A stretch of 64,000 bases of DNA, from the NCBI GenBank assembly GCA_038049695.1, contig CP142452.1, positions 72,793,501 through 72,857,500 of the forward strand, in the 5' to 3' direction. A model generated the notes under the pieces. That model was given only the letters and a program-made list of their open reading frames with translations. It was not told the DNA's origin and searched no databases. Each line of letters begins with the position of its first letter. The stretch's first letter is position 1. Origin of the DNA: Cinnamomum chago (taxonomy: Eukaryota > Streptophyta > Magnoliopsida > Laurales > Lauraceae). Both the position numbers and the translations under genes were made by a program. Below are positions 1-12,460 of the stretch, piece after piece.

Positions 1-86
1 GGCCACTCCTCTAATCCTGCCGGTACCTCTTGGGTACCCTCCTCTCTCTCCTGGGCCTCTTCAGGACCGGGAGCTGTATCTGCGTC
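1..86 (-). other. Open reading segment at the window edge, unidentified
   Basis: Read on the minus strand from 86 down, this short edge piece stays open and gives an acidic stretch containing PGPEEAQEREEGTQEVP. It directly follows TTACAG, so it could be an exon after a splice acceptor, internal retrotransposon coding sequence, or chance. It is too short to assign to a family. Confidence 0.15.
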
Positions 87-2291
87 TGTAACACCAAAAG
101 TAGTATCTCAATACGACGATTTTAGCAAGTATAGGCACAATAAGAAATCACATATTGTTGCAACTTTGAATTTAATACAAGCATGTCAGTAGATGGCAAT
201 AATAAGTATCAACTATGCAAGTTGTGCTTGAATCAAACATGCTGATGGATCAATAAATAAGAAACTATACAAATTTGGCTACTACTTAAAGCTCATCATC
301 TCAAAGAGAGCAAACTAGTTGGGATGTCACCAGCGGCCCGGCCAAAGGCTAACTGGCTACCCGGTTCTGGAGTTTCGGTGCTCCAGGCGACTTACTGCAG
401 CAGTCTCTCAAAACTAAACCATGTGCTGACCCCGTCGGGCATCACAAGGTCGAAGCTAGGTAGTGCCGACTCAATCGAATCAAACTAATCGAATAATAAG
501 TGGACTCAAGTGAGTTTGTATTCCAAATCAATTCTAAATAAAATTTACTTCCATTCATATATCATCGTAGCTGATACTCACTCAATCCACATTTCACAAG
601 TACTGAATCGATGTACCATACATAGAGAATGGCGGAGGAAATAGAGCTATTAAACCTCAAAGAATTTTGGGAAATAAAATAAACTTATTTATTTATAGTG
701 ATTGATCTGTCAAATGAAAATATAATCCAATATGAAATGCAATAAGTCAAGGAATCAAGGAAATTTACTAGCCAATACACTATTATACTATTGAATTAAG
801 TCCTTCACCGTCCAATACAAGGTGAATTCAGAAAGTCAACGTATTACTACTTGTTCGGTGTCACGAATTAAGAGAATTACGTTAAATTTCCAAACAGCCT
901 TTACGGCATAGTGTTGGACTATTAATGGCCCAATTATTGAGGTTACTGGTTTCCATTGTATGATCCTAGGGGTCAAAAGAGTTACTAATTTCCTATGGAC
1001 TAGGGTAGGCACCTTAAGTATCTAGTTGGAACATTTAAGGTGGGTTAAGATAGGTTAGGGATGATAATTCACCCAAAAATTGGGGTAAAAAAGGGGTCCA
1101 GCTACAGCATTAGGTTCGCTCGAGTGGACAATGTTCGCTTGAGCGGACCCTTTCTAGAGAGTTAAAGGTTCGAGCACCCTTATTTGTTCGCTCGAACGGT
1201 TTGTTCGCTCGAGCGATGTGTCCATTTCGCTCGAGCGAACTGTCCAGAATCCCAGACTTCCGAATTCACTTCCATTCCATTTCTCATTCCCTTACATTTT
1301 TCCTCCCACTACTAAACCTGTAAGAGAATGGAGCCTTCATGCTCCCATTCATCATATAAACACTAATAATTCTTCCAATCAATTCCATTAACTTGAAATC
1401 ATTCACAATCATTCATTTATTAAGAACTAAGAGTATTGAATAAAAATATCATTGAGTCAATGAAATTAACAAGAATGTAAATCTATATTATGCATATACT
1501 TGCCTCAATTTATGCTTTCTAACTTCTTCTACTCTCTTGGTGTTCCAAGCCCTAAAATCCCCAATTATTCAAACCCTAGACACAATATCCATGAAAAACA
1601 CATGAATATGAATGCATGTTTATCACAAGGGTCCTTTGACTCTAATACAACTCAACAATCCAAACAAAAGAGTTTGAAGCCTACCTCTTTTAATAATTTT
1701 GAATTTGAAGTTGGAGAAGAAATGGTTTCATGAAACAAGAGGTGAAGAAGATGAAGAAGAGGATGAAGAAGAAGACCTCCTCTCTTGCCTTCACTTGTAC
1801 AATTGCTAGAATGCTTGAAGAAAAGAAAGGAACTTGAAAGGAAGAAGGGAGGAAGTTTTCTCTCCACACAACCAACATACAAAACGAATGGGAGGAAATG
1901 AGTTGGGTTGGTGTAAATGATAAAGATGGACATTTTGCAGAAAAGTCCACTATTTTTGTATATTTCCAGTTTGAGTCAAACGAGGGTCCATTTCCTCAAC
2001 GAGTGATCAAATGAAGTAAGGTCAAACACGAGAATTGACAAGCTTAACGAAATACACGTGATGACGCCAAAATGACGTGAAACGATGAAAAACGAGAAAA
2101 TCTATAATTACGGAAAAGTCCTTGACTCAATCTAATTGAGTCAATTCAATTCCACTCAACTAATCAAAACTCAAGACTCGAGTTGACTCGGTCTCAGAGA
2201 CTAACTTGATGATTTACAACTAAACACGATTAATTAAACTAAATCCCCATTAATTAGCATTAATGAAGATTAAATTGGGTTGGGGTGTAAC
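87..2291 (-). mobile_element. LTR-like unit of a retrotransposon, probably Ty3/gypsy
   Basis: On the minus strand the unit begins TGTTACACC at 2291 and ends GGTGTTACA at 87. These are the TG...CA ends of an LTR, with one mismatch in a 9-bp terminal inverted repeat. TGTTACACCCC is a familiar start for chromovirus-type plant LTRs. The flanks are GCGTC on the left and GTGCC on the right. They match at three of five bases with two transitions, so this may be an old solo LTR. No polyprotein was found within it. A cluster of five near-palindromic copies of TTCGCTCGAGCGAA lies at 1110-1245. The orientation and the left end are inferred. Confidence 0.5.
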
Positions 2292-2967
2292 AGTGCCACT
2301 AATGTTTGTAAGACTGACTCTGCATATGGTTTCCATTTCACGGCAGTGAGTCTCCTGCCTTTTGTTACTGGTTACATGGGCTTGAACACACAAACCTTGT
2401 GGTTGTGGATAACGACCGCCTTCCAACTCTGCTACATGCTATCATGGTGTTTTGATTCCTTCTATTTGTTGGTTTCTTTGCAGAGTAATAAACATGTAAA
2501 ACAATATGTTCATCCTCGCAGCAACAGAAATGACTATTTGCTTTACTGTTGGGAATTACCAGAAGGTAAGTAGTGTAGAAATACCTGTACCTTTACTACC
2601 CTTAATGTGCACTAGCTTTCTCTATCGAGAGCCCAAGCTACAGATGTGAAAGGAAAGAAGTCTGAAGATAAGTTTAGTTTAATTTGATTGCACCTCTTTA
2701 AATTTATGGCTCTACAATCTATATGAATTGGTTTGTCTTTAAATGGGTGTCCTCTTACATCCGCAAGTGTCATTATCAGGTAGATAAAACTTAAGCTAGT
2801 TTTGAATTGGACAGACAACTACTGCTATGGATTAAAAGAGAACAAAAACCAAATAAGCGCGATAGGCACGTAAAAAAGAAAGTTTGTTACAGAAGATATT
2901 AACACATTTGGAAGAATGTGTCATTGCCTAATAACATTTTTCAGTTAATGGGGGTGGGATTGAATTC

Positions 2968-2968
<1 letters not shown>

Positions 2969-3001
<33 letters not shown>

Positions 3002-3020
3002 CACACACACACACACACAC
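2969..3020. repeat. 31-base poly-C run followed by (AC)n
   Basis: Thirty-one consecutive C residues occupy 2969-2999, followed at once by about ten AC units to 3020. Long C homopolymers are rare in plant DNA. The length may be partly a sequencing or assembly artefact. Confidence 0.9.
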
Positions 3021-4022
3021 CAATGTTTACCTCTGGGTTGATTCAAGTGCTCACCAAATTAAGGGATTATTGTCATATAAATTGTCTTTTTGATTAACTT
3101 GGGTGGGCCAGCCAGCCCACTGCTGATCAATTGGATTTTGACTCCAGGGACTAGGGAGACATGGACTGATGGCAATCTCATCATGACACATACAGTACAA
3201 AGGCTATTCCATCGCTTGATATTAAGCTTTCTGGCAGTAACCTTTTGATTAGCACACTGATGTTGACGATGTTTAAAAAAAAATGATACTCGCACAAAAG
3301 CTGGAGTGATGTGACTCCATAGTGTCCATATTCTTCTGATTTTATTTGATACTTGTACAAGTGAGTTATTCTCATGAATTATTGACATCAATAGGTAAAA
3401 AACATGAGCTCAATTCAACCTTGAGCTTGTTTTTTGCTGTTTCGAGTGTGGCAATTAACATGTTCACATCTCTCTTTATATGAAGACGATGGTGGAAAAT
3501 GGGACAAGAGAATATGGCTTCCAATGCTATGTTCTCTGGTAAAATATGTAGTAAGGACTTGTTTCAAACTTTGAAGTATGTATAAAAAAAAGAGCTGGGC
3601 AGATTCTCTTTTGCTGTTCTTGGTCTGAGCTTTGGCTAATTGATCTGCCGATTTATGTCTGTCACAGACCTGTATTTTTGCCTGGATTATTTTGTCAGAG
3701 GGATCATGTACTCTTTGAGTCACCTGATTTTAAAACCTACCCATTGGATGTTACTGACCTGGCTTTCTCTCATGGAGCTCTCATTTTTCCATCATGTCAA
3801 AATGTTTTGTTTTCATTCTTAGTCATAATTATGAATTGATTTAAGTTCCACATGCAACCTCAACTAACTAGTATTAAAAGGCATTGCCAGTTCATTTTAG
3901 GGTATGTTTTGTGTAATACTTGACCAATAACCCATGCTCAGCATGGTATCTCCCTACACTGCAATATAAATAATCATATATTAAAAAAAAAAAACTTTTT
4001 TCCATAGGACAAGTTGGATAAA

Positions 4023-4310
4023 ATAGAAATAGAGAAAATGGTATAGTTACGTAGGAACAACTAAAACATGAATGGTATGATGGAAAAATGAGTGAGTAGT
4101 TGCATGAGTAGTTATATAACCGACGGTCAAAATTGAAGACAAAACCTCCGAGCTTAATATATTATAATAGAAATAGAGAAAAGGGTATAGTTACGTAGGA
4201 ACAACTAAAACATGAATGGTATGATGGAAAAATGAGTGGGTAGTTGCATGAGTAATTATATAACCGACGGTCATAATTGAAGACAAAACCTCCGAGCTTA
4301 ATATATTATA
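4023..4310. repeat. 144-bp tandem duplication, two copies
   Basis: Copy 1 (about 4023-4166) and copy 2 (about 4167-4310) are nearly identical head-to-tail repeats. They differ only at scattered single bases, for example AAAATGG/AAAAGGG and GTGAGTAG/GTGGGTAG. The high identity points to a recent duplication. No coding potential is visible. Confidence 0.9.
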
Positions 4311-4544
4311 ATTCTGTGCTCCGTGAGATTTATCTCTATGCCAGAGAAAAGTGCCCCTACCCCAAACCCTGGGAAGTAATTTTTAGTGTAATTGGGGAAA
4401 TTTATTCGCTAATTATTCTCTTTTCATATCAGAAGTGAAGTTTGGAAAATAAGAGCTTTTCTGCAGCATTAGGAATGCTCAACATTACACAAATGTGCCC
4501 ATAAATTGTGTTATAGATGTTAAGAGGTGAATGAAAAATTATGG

Positions 4545-4950
4545 TCGTCAACAAGATTGGGTTAGCCCGGGTGACCATTTTTGGGTCAGGTTTGATCTGT
4601 GGTCATTGTGTTGCTGCACACATTTGGATTTGATAATTAGATTTGTTTACTATGGGCTGGGCCTGATTCTCAACTCCACTGGGTGGCAGTGGTTTTATTG
4701 TGGGTGGACTGTTTTCATTTGTTTTACTTTTAGTTCAATGTATTTTTGGCTTAGAAGTTCAAATTTCTCATGTTTTGTGATATGACTCTTGGGCTACTTT
4801 TTAATGGGTTGGATCAAGTTGAACCAATCTGACCTAGAACCCATTTCAGTTCCAGGTCGGGCTCGGGTTTGAATCTTTTTCATACTTTATTATAATGGCA
4901 GATTGGTTGGGCTGGAGCTAACCCAGACCCAACCCATTGATTCCTGATCA
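4545..4950. mobile_element. Possible hAT-like MITE
   Basis: The left edge (GATTGGGTTAGCCCGGG) and the reverse complement of the right edge (CAATGGGTTGGGTCTGGG) are similar, and the interior is rich in the GGGTCGGG-like sequence typical of Ac-type plant MITEs. No clear target duplication was found, so the ends are approximate. Confidence 0.35.
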
Positions 4951-6316
4951 ACTGGGATAGAAAATGTTACTGTGGGTTTGTTTGGATTTAAAACTGGTTT
5001 TGTATGGATAACTTGCAAAGAGAAATTGACAAATTAGGTGGGAGACAGGATGGTGAGGTTCAAGCCCCAGTTGGAATGGAGATGTATGGCACTTTCAGAA
5101 AAGAAGAATATGGATAGGGTATCTAGCTTTTAGAGGGTAAGATTATAATTATAAGAGTCCAAAGTGTTTGGCTATTTAAAGGAAAAGTTTTCAAAATAAT
5201 CCCTAAGTTATGGCATAATTGGAAAAAAGGGGCTCAGTGAATTGTTGAAATAACAAGTCAAATTTTACTTTATTTCATGTTGCTTTCAAATAGGTCGTGG
5301 TCATTACTTGCCCTACTGCAACGCGATTGGTGTTACAAGGCAATGACTTAAATGTTCCCTTTAAATGAGTGACTAAAAGTCAACCCAAAATGTACTTAGT
5401 CTAAACTAACCTCATGGAAATCTGATAGGCAATATTGAGACCACCAAAACCATCACTGTCCATTTTCTACTATATATGGATCAACTATGCCTTTTTCCCA
5501 TTTCTCTAGAAAATAGAGAATCCCTTGGAAATAGGGTTTTCAATTACAAATGTTACCGTTTCTGAGTTGTATGCTTCAAATTTTATGAAAGGTAAATGGT
5601 TCACATGTGTAATGGATACGCGTCATCATTTTTTTTTTTTAGTTGATTTGCGTAAAATAGATGTGAAAAATTTGTGCATGAGATTTGTGAAATAGATGTG
5701 AAAATGGGCTAATTTTGAGCCCAACAGATGTGAAAATCGACTAATTTTGAACCCAAATTTCTTACACTGAGTGAGGTGGTAAAAGGAATCACAAGTTTTC
5801 TTACTAAGCGTGAGCTACAATGCATTGGGCGCGATCACCATTTGGTTATTATTATTTTTTATACTTCTGTTATGCCCATTTTTTAGCTAAATGTCAAATG
5901 TTTTGTAAATCTTTAATTTTATTTCAGTTCTTTCAAAAAATAAATACATTGTGGGCCGACCCACCAAGCATGCAGGCCGGCATGGCCCAGGCTGTGCCAG
6001 CTTAGACACAACATGGCATGGCCGGGCCGTGATTTTCATGGCTGGCAGAGCCCATTTTACACCCCAATATGTGGGTCAATTACATATGTAAAACATTTTC
6101 AATACTATCAAACAACCCATAAATATCTTCTCCATATTTTTTATTAATATTAAATCAAAATTAGTCTAACTTCTACCCTAATTTCAACAAAAAACTCAAG
6201 AGACTTGAAATCAAGGTTAGATATTTTCACCTTAAACATAACCCATACTTTCTATATATCTTCTCATCATGCATGAAAGAACAAAATGAAAAAGAAATAA
6301 AAAAGAAGCACATGAA

Positions 6317-6347
<31 letters not shown>

Positions 6348-6660
6348 GGATCGATCGGCTATGGCCGACTGTAAGAAGATGTAGAGAAGAGGTGTTGAGA
6401 TTGATTGAGACCAATAAAAAAAAAGATGAATTGGTAAAAATACAAATGGTACTTGGAGAAGAATATGGGCAGAAGTAATAATAGGTGGGTTTTTCTTTTT
6501 TAAACAATGTAGTTTATGTTTAGTTAATAGCAGGAATCTGAAAATAATTAAAATACAATACTAAAGCGATCTTTTTTTTTTTTTTTTTTGTCTTGTAAGT
6601 ACTCACACACCCACTCATACTCAAGTCTCTTACCAAAGGAGATGTTATTTTCTATGGAGA

Positions 6661-6712
6661 GAAAAATGCCTCGCCACAGAGCTATAGAAAAATGCCTCGC
6701 CACAGAGCTATA
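6661..6712. repeat. 26-bp tandem repeat, two copies
   Basis: A 26-bp unit containing GCCTCGCCACAGAGC is repeated perfectly head to tail. It is a short local duplication of unknown origin. Confidence 0.85.
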
Positions 6713-6778
6713 AGCGCATTGGCTTTTATATTAGCTATTCATTAAGCTTTTCTCCAATACTAGGCCATGACTTCAAAA

Positions 6779-6813
<35 letters not shown>

Positions 6814-9190
6814 ATCTTGGAATTTACAATGAAATTCTTTTACCTACGTACCGTTGATGCTGTTTGTTTACTAGACTTTGCCATGTCCATACACAGACAG
6901 CATACAAACCTAGGCCATAAACAAACGGCAGACAAACCTGTGGCAACTGTGAGAGAGAGAGAGAGAGAGGGAGAGGTGGACAATTTTACTCATGGTATCA
7001 GAAAAGAAAGAGCCTAGGTCCCACGTACTACATAATGGGACGAAAGGGTTCTCTCCAGCAGCAAAGAAGAAGAAAAAAGGAAAAAAGAACAAACAACAAA
7101 AGAACAAAGAAAATACAACATGATAAACGCCAAAGCAATTGCTTTACATTTTTGGGTATTCATGTAAGGGGCACTCATCCCAATATCACATTCCTTAACT
7201 AAGAAATCATAAAACCATTGGATTGTATCATATAACACATCTCTATCTATCATTGTACATCTAATCAGGTGGGCCCCACGGTGGGCTGGTTTTTATTTTT
7301 ATGTTTTTTCAATGAAAACTACCCCTCCTTGTTTATCAGACTCATGAGCTTCTTTGTTGAAGTGAGTTAAAGTAGATTATCATCACCAGAACAGATGAAC
7401 TACATCAATCTGTGATTAAAAAAAAAAAATGTCTAGTCAATAGTCATTGTTCAAAAGTCAAAGCTGTCTATTCTAGGGGCCTCATCATACAGTACTAAAT
7501 GTGCCTCATGAATCACACTTTTCTAGGCCTTGTAGATAGGCCTAAGAGGCCATAACATGTCCAAGCCCGACCCCTTTATTTTACAGGCCCAATATTTTTA
7601 ACCCATATTCAGCCCACAGCCTTGACAAACCAGGCCCAAACTTCAGTAATTGTAGCATTGTTCTGAAAGCCAGACCAGATCGACGCGGTCGAAAGATACA
7701 TATAAAAAACTGCCCAAAATCAAATCAATTGAGACCTGTGGCTATCTTTTCCGATCGATACAGTTAGACTTTGGTCGGGCGGATCAGTCTAACTGGCCCA
7801 GACCGCCTCGGTCCCCCCACAGAAAAGGCCTCTCAAAAGAGAATGGAGGGGAATGCAATGGAAAAGTTCATAAGATCTGAATATCAGCTTTATGGTCAGT
7901 AAAACAGGTGCATAAGAGATTGATAGTTTTGTTCAAGAGAGAGAAAAAAAAAAAAACACGGAAAGTGCCTTTAGGAAAAAGGATTTTGTACTGGTTGGGC
8001 CAGGCCTATTAAAAAAGTTTGATTTTCCCTAAGCCCGGTACAACCCATGGACAGCCTTTTTGTGGATTCAATTCAATCATATGATTGTTGACATGTACCA
8101 TGAGGTACTGCTGTGCTTTCCAGTGGGCCACACTGGATGGCCCATGCCTAGTAAATTTCACCAAAATTTAACCTGAACACGTGCAATGGTCCGTAGTCGG
8201 TGGTCAAAACGCCTTAAATAGGATTTTTTTTTTTAAGAATACAAATGATAGCAAGGGGTTTTCACATATTATTTCTCCCTCGTGTTCGATTTTTTCAATT
8301 TTATGACCGAAATATTGATAATATCAACAAAAAGTCATTTGACTCTACAAGTATTTTGTAAAAGTTTTTTGCTCCATATTTCATTATATTATCGGATTTA
8401 TCGGTTTATGTATTATACACCAACAAGCGAATTCAGTTTTTATAGAATATGAAAAATGACATTTGTGAAGAGTAAATACAGACGTGGATACCATTTCTTA
8501 AGCCCTATCATTCAAAAAAAATTCCTAAAATATTACATAAAAGTTATGACATTACGATAGCCTCATGATATCATGGAATATAGGGCAAAAAAATTATAAA
8601 AAAAAAAAAATATTGAACCAAGAGTCAAGCAGCTCTAGTGACCTTCGTTGAATTTCGGTCATGAAATTGGTAAATCCGAATTTTAAAAAGACTAATATGC
8701 CAAAATCCCATAATTTAATCGCCCAACATATGACATCTCTCTCTCTCACGCACACTCACAATTTCAACTTGACTGGAAGATGAATGGGCTTTCTGTTTCT
8801 ATCATCTCTGGCCTTGGTTTTTACAGAGAAAGTTAGGGCAAGTCTCCACCATTCAAGTTCCTCCATTTAGATCCATCGATCAAAAACTGAATTTTGATGA
8901 TCACCCAAAAATCTTACCAATCAAAAGAGCATAGCATTTCTTTTAAAAGGAAAACATTTCCACTCTTATATTCATCTTTTACATCAATATCTATCAATAC
9001 TCATACAAACAAGCCCTCACTTATTCAGTGCCATGACATTAACTATATATAGTCAATACAGAAATTAACAACAAAGATATAGAGGCTAACAATAACTGAA
9101 GACAATTTATTGTTACAACTTACCAAATCATTCCTATGATGCCCATTCTATCAACTGGTTCAAACTATAACTGTATATATATGATCAAAT

Positions 9191-9412
9191 CTACCTGTTG
9201 TGCAATGGATCTGGGCAAGACGGGACTGCTCTTTTACTTGTGTCAAAGAAGCCTTCACCTCTAATGCTAGTGGTTCTTCTCCAAACTTGAGCCTCATCTT
9301 TCTTTGCTACCTTCTCTTGAAGATGTCTAGCACCCAAAACTCTGCTACCTTCCCTTGAGGCAGCCAACAAAATCACTAGAAATAACCCAAGTTGCCACTT
9401 TGAGATCACCAT
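9191..9412 (-). CDS. CLE27: CLE-family signalling peptide precursor, CLE27 type
   Basis: This single-exon gene encodes a 73-residue prepropeptide. Residues 1-27 form a hydrophobic secretion signal (KWQLGLFLVILLAA). The middle is variable and charged. The C-terminus, residues 61-72, is RAVPSCPDPLHN followed by Arg-73 and the stop, a complete 12-residue CLE motif. The usual Gly at CLE position 6 is Cys, as I recall for Arabidopsis CLE27 (RIVPSCPDPLHN). CLE peptides are cleaved, secreted, often hydroxylated or arabinosylated on Pro, and bind leucine-rich-repeat receptor kinases to control meristem or vascular cell fate. I chose the Met at 9412 because it starts the signal peptide and sits in a strong GCCATGG context; an upstream in-frame ATG at 9496 would place a hydrophilic stretch before it. 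A TATA-like box lies at 9526-9533. The family is certain; the exact orthologue is less so. Confidence 0.88.
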   Translation of the reverse strand: MVISKWQLGLFLVILLAASREGSRVLGARHLQEKVAKKDEAQVWRRTTSIRGEGFFDTSKRAVPSCPDPLHNR

Positions 9413-9525
9413 GGCTTTCAACTCTTTCCAACACAACACATACAGAATCTTTCTATCTATGGTTCTCTCTTCTCCCTCCAAGGAAGAACAAGCCAATCAA
9501 AGGGTTCTATGTAAATTTATGTAAA

Positions 9526-9533
9526 TTTTTATA
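9526..9533 (-). promoter_or_regulatory. Probable TATA box of the CLE gene
   Basis: TATAAAAA on the minus strand lies about 115 bp upstream of the CLE start codon. Transcription would then start near 9495-9500, giving a 5' leader of about 85 nt. This is inferred from sequence and spacing only. Confidence 0.45.
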
Positions 9534-11539
9534 TGCATATGAAGGTGGGATATGGAAGAGAGAGGGAGGCAAGTTCCCAAGAAGAAGAAAAAATATGGGG
9601 GAGACAAATGTGTAAAGGTTGCAGGCTCGGTGGGGAAGGGGCTCATTAAAATCTTTGAGTATTTTTTGGGTTTGTAGGCTTGGTGTGGCCCACCCATTCC
9701 CACGTGATGACACCATCTTTGGACGACCAATTCAATACCCACCTTTCCGGAATTGCCCTTGTTAAGAGTACTCTTGTTGCATGTGACACTGAAATGTGAT
9801 GTCCCCCGGTGATGGTGTTCATTAATGGTCAGTACGTAGGTCATTGAAGGTTAATTACAATCCAAGGTGGAGAGCCACTTGATGAATGGTCTGGATCATG
9901 CTGATCCAATTGTGGTAACTGCTCCTTGCCTTCCTCATAATTACCCTTCAACCTATAGTGCTGAGATTGGCTGAGTACTACTTTCTTAATTAGTACACTT
10001 TATTTGGTAGCTATAACCGCATGTTAGTCTAACACAATATCCTTCTCTGTATAAATTTTTAGACCCCCCAAGATGATGAAGAATGAAACAGGATCTTTTA
10101 AGTGGGTCTATACGCACGGTGACATTGAGTGGACCACTCAGGTGCATTACGTTACCGAAGGCAGTCCATGCTCACATGGGTAGTAGGCTACCCGCGGTAA
10201 TGTGACAGACCGTAAATGGTCTACTCACGATCACCTTAGGATTTTACTTCACCAGATCGGAACTCAATGAAGAACTACAAATGTTTAGAAAAACCCAGTT
10301 GAGTAATTAAAATGGGACATTGACAGGGTGTCAAGCTTATGAATCTCAAAAACTGACCACAAGTAAGGGATCATCCTTTAGATAGCAAAATGAATCAAAT
10401 GGGCCTATTGGCAAGGCACATCAATGAAAAGGGGCCATCTAGAGAAATAAAATACAAAATCAAAGGTTATTTCGTAATTACATCTGACCATTTATTAGGG
10501 TTTTTCATCTTTTGGTAGAAAGATCAGTAGGGTTTTTGAGTGGTGTTTGATACGTCATCCGTACACGCATGTAGTCAGTAACTATATTTTGTAAGAAAAC
10601 GAACGAGACCCCAAAACCTCAAATTCAGGATCACAGATTGACTCTTCCTAGGACTCACTGTTCTTTTATAATGTTTCAAACCACCCTAATCCCTAAAAGT
10701 GGGTGTTTTTTCCTACTCCATCCTCATTTCTGTTGACTAAGCATCTATAATCATATTACATGTGGGGGCCCCCTTTCCTTTCCTTCATTTCTATAATTTA
10801 TTTTACCACTACAAAGTGAGGCCATTTGTTTCTACAAGAGTAGGCTTTGGATCTCTCTTGTTGTCTCACATGGTTTTAGGGCTGTATTTTAGCATCTGTG
10901 GGGTGGGTCTGGTTCTATGGGTTTGGTCCTTGTTTAGGGTAACAGCTTTTGGGCATTGTCTCACAAACTAGGGACTGCTGCATTTGTTTAATGTAGCTGG
11001 GAGTTCACTTGCTTTTCCCTTTGTTGTGCTGCTCCCTTGCTTCTTTTCATGGGATCTGAGTCTGGATGGCAAAGAAAGGTTATCACCATGGCTCTAATTC
11101 CTAGAAATATGGTTATGAAGGGGTCAGGTTGGACCCAAGACCAAAATGTCAACAACTCAAGTATCAAAATTTTTATTTCCCATCTTTTCACCTGATTAGC
11201 CAGGTTTGGGGCTAAGTCAGAAGAACTGTCAAAATACACTATGCAGCTGCCATAACCTCCTCCTCTTCTAAATAGAAACAGCTGGATGATAACTTGAGGC
11301 TTCAGGCTCCACAACCAGGGCTCCAACATTGTTGAGCTTGCCACCCGGAGCAATATTACCTCATTTTATTATATCAAGATACAGGTGGTTATCTCCATTT
11401 TCCCCTTTTTTTAATCATAATCTTCTATCATCTGCCATTACTTAGTTTATATGTAAATGTTGCTTCATGCTCTTTGGATTTAGAATGTTCTACCATTTCT
11501 CAAGACAACCTTTTTTTCCTTTTTTCTTTTCTTCTTGCA

Positions 11540-11628
11540 GAGCTGTCCAGCGCACTTCTCTCTTGCTGTTTGGCTTTTATTAATAAAATCTCAGTTATAG
11601 ACAAAAAAAAAAAAAAAAAAAAAAAACC
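11540..11628 (+). mobile_element. 3' tail of a LINE-like retroposon with poly-A
   Basis: A short T-rich segment ends in TAATAAAATCTCAGTTATAGAC and is followed by about 22 A residues (11605-11626). Poly-A tails after AATAAA-like signals mark the 3' ends of retroposed elements on the plus strand. The 5' extent is unknown and no reverse transcriptase sequence was recognised upstream. Confidence 0.45.
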
Positions 11629-12231
11629 CTTTGCATTAAACCAAATTCCTTCCTCTAATCAGTGGCAGCTAATCAATCACCAGAGTTCCAGGTAACAATT
11701 GTGCAGAGCAGATGATTTCCCAAAAACCCAAATAGGGATCAATGAATTGCGTCGTGCTTACTAAGTGAAGTTTTTAACTTGGTTAATAATATTAGCTCGA
11801 TTTAATGGAAGATCCAATTATTTTTTTTGTGGGAATGGCTACCCAGAGCAGTTTGTGGTTTGCAGTTTGCCTGATGTTGTTGTTAGCTTGATTTAATGGA
11901 AGATCCAGTTGGTCACTGTCGCCAGGAGTACCTGGATCAGTTTGGAAGTGGATGGTTAAACAAAGCTCATATTTGAATTGATCACGTGCAACACAATGAC
12001 TATTATATTTTACAGGTGGAACCAAGTTTTACATCTAAAATTTCAAGCTATGGATAAGATGGGCCTACATTCCTGCGATCTTATGAAAACATAAGTCGCA
12101 CATCGAGAGGGTCAGGATTCTAACCAATTAACAAATTTATGGGCGACCCAGCTAAGCACAAAGTTTATAGTAATGAAGATCCCAAACCAGGGGTGAAAGC
12201 AGCCGAGGACATGATCCCTGAACACTAATTA

Positions 12232-12460
12232 GGGCCTGTTGGTTTGGATAGAATAATACAGTATGTGATTAAAAACGAAGAATGAAGATGGGCATAAAAA
12301 AAAAAAAAATGAGCATCAAATAATCTTTCCTTTTTACGGATATAAATCTAAGTGATGGAAAATGAATACCCAGCAATCACCCTAGTAATTAAGTTCCTAA
12401 GAAAGTCAAGGTCTTATCTACATCACTGCCTCATATCCTTTTTCTGCAAACAAACCGGCC
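12232..12460. mobile_element. Tourist-like (PIF/Harbinger) MITE candidate
   Basis: The left end, GGGCCTGTTGGTTTGG, and the reverse complement of the right end, AGGGCCGGTTTGTTTG, form an inverted repeat of the Tourist type. The element is about 230 bp, AT-rich and without coding capacity. A TTA lies on the left flank and TAG on the right, so the 3-bp target duplication is imperfect. Confidence 0.5.

Larger units (their letters stand above)
2292..9190. other. Intergenic, no gene recognised
   Basis: I see no credible coding exon here. The small open frames lack codon structure or any recognisable domain. The stretch holds a poly-C/AC tract (2969-3020), a 144-bp tandem duplication (4023-4310), a possible hAT-like MITE rich in GGGTTGGG-type sequence (4545-4950), a 32-bp tandem repeat near 5685-5750, a 26-bp tandem repeat (6661-6712) and TA and GA microsatellites. 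No tRNA or rRNA gene was found. Confidence 0.6.

Noticed and set aside
2280..2573. Plus-strand open frame of 97 codons ending near a possible splice site
   Set aside because: It overlaps the LTR end, has no recognisable domain, and its codon content looks random.
10988..11353. Minus-strand open frame of 121 codons
   Set aside because: No family resemblance, no signal or domain, and no flanking exon structure; length alone is not enough in AT-rich intergenic DNA.
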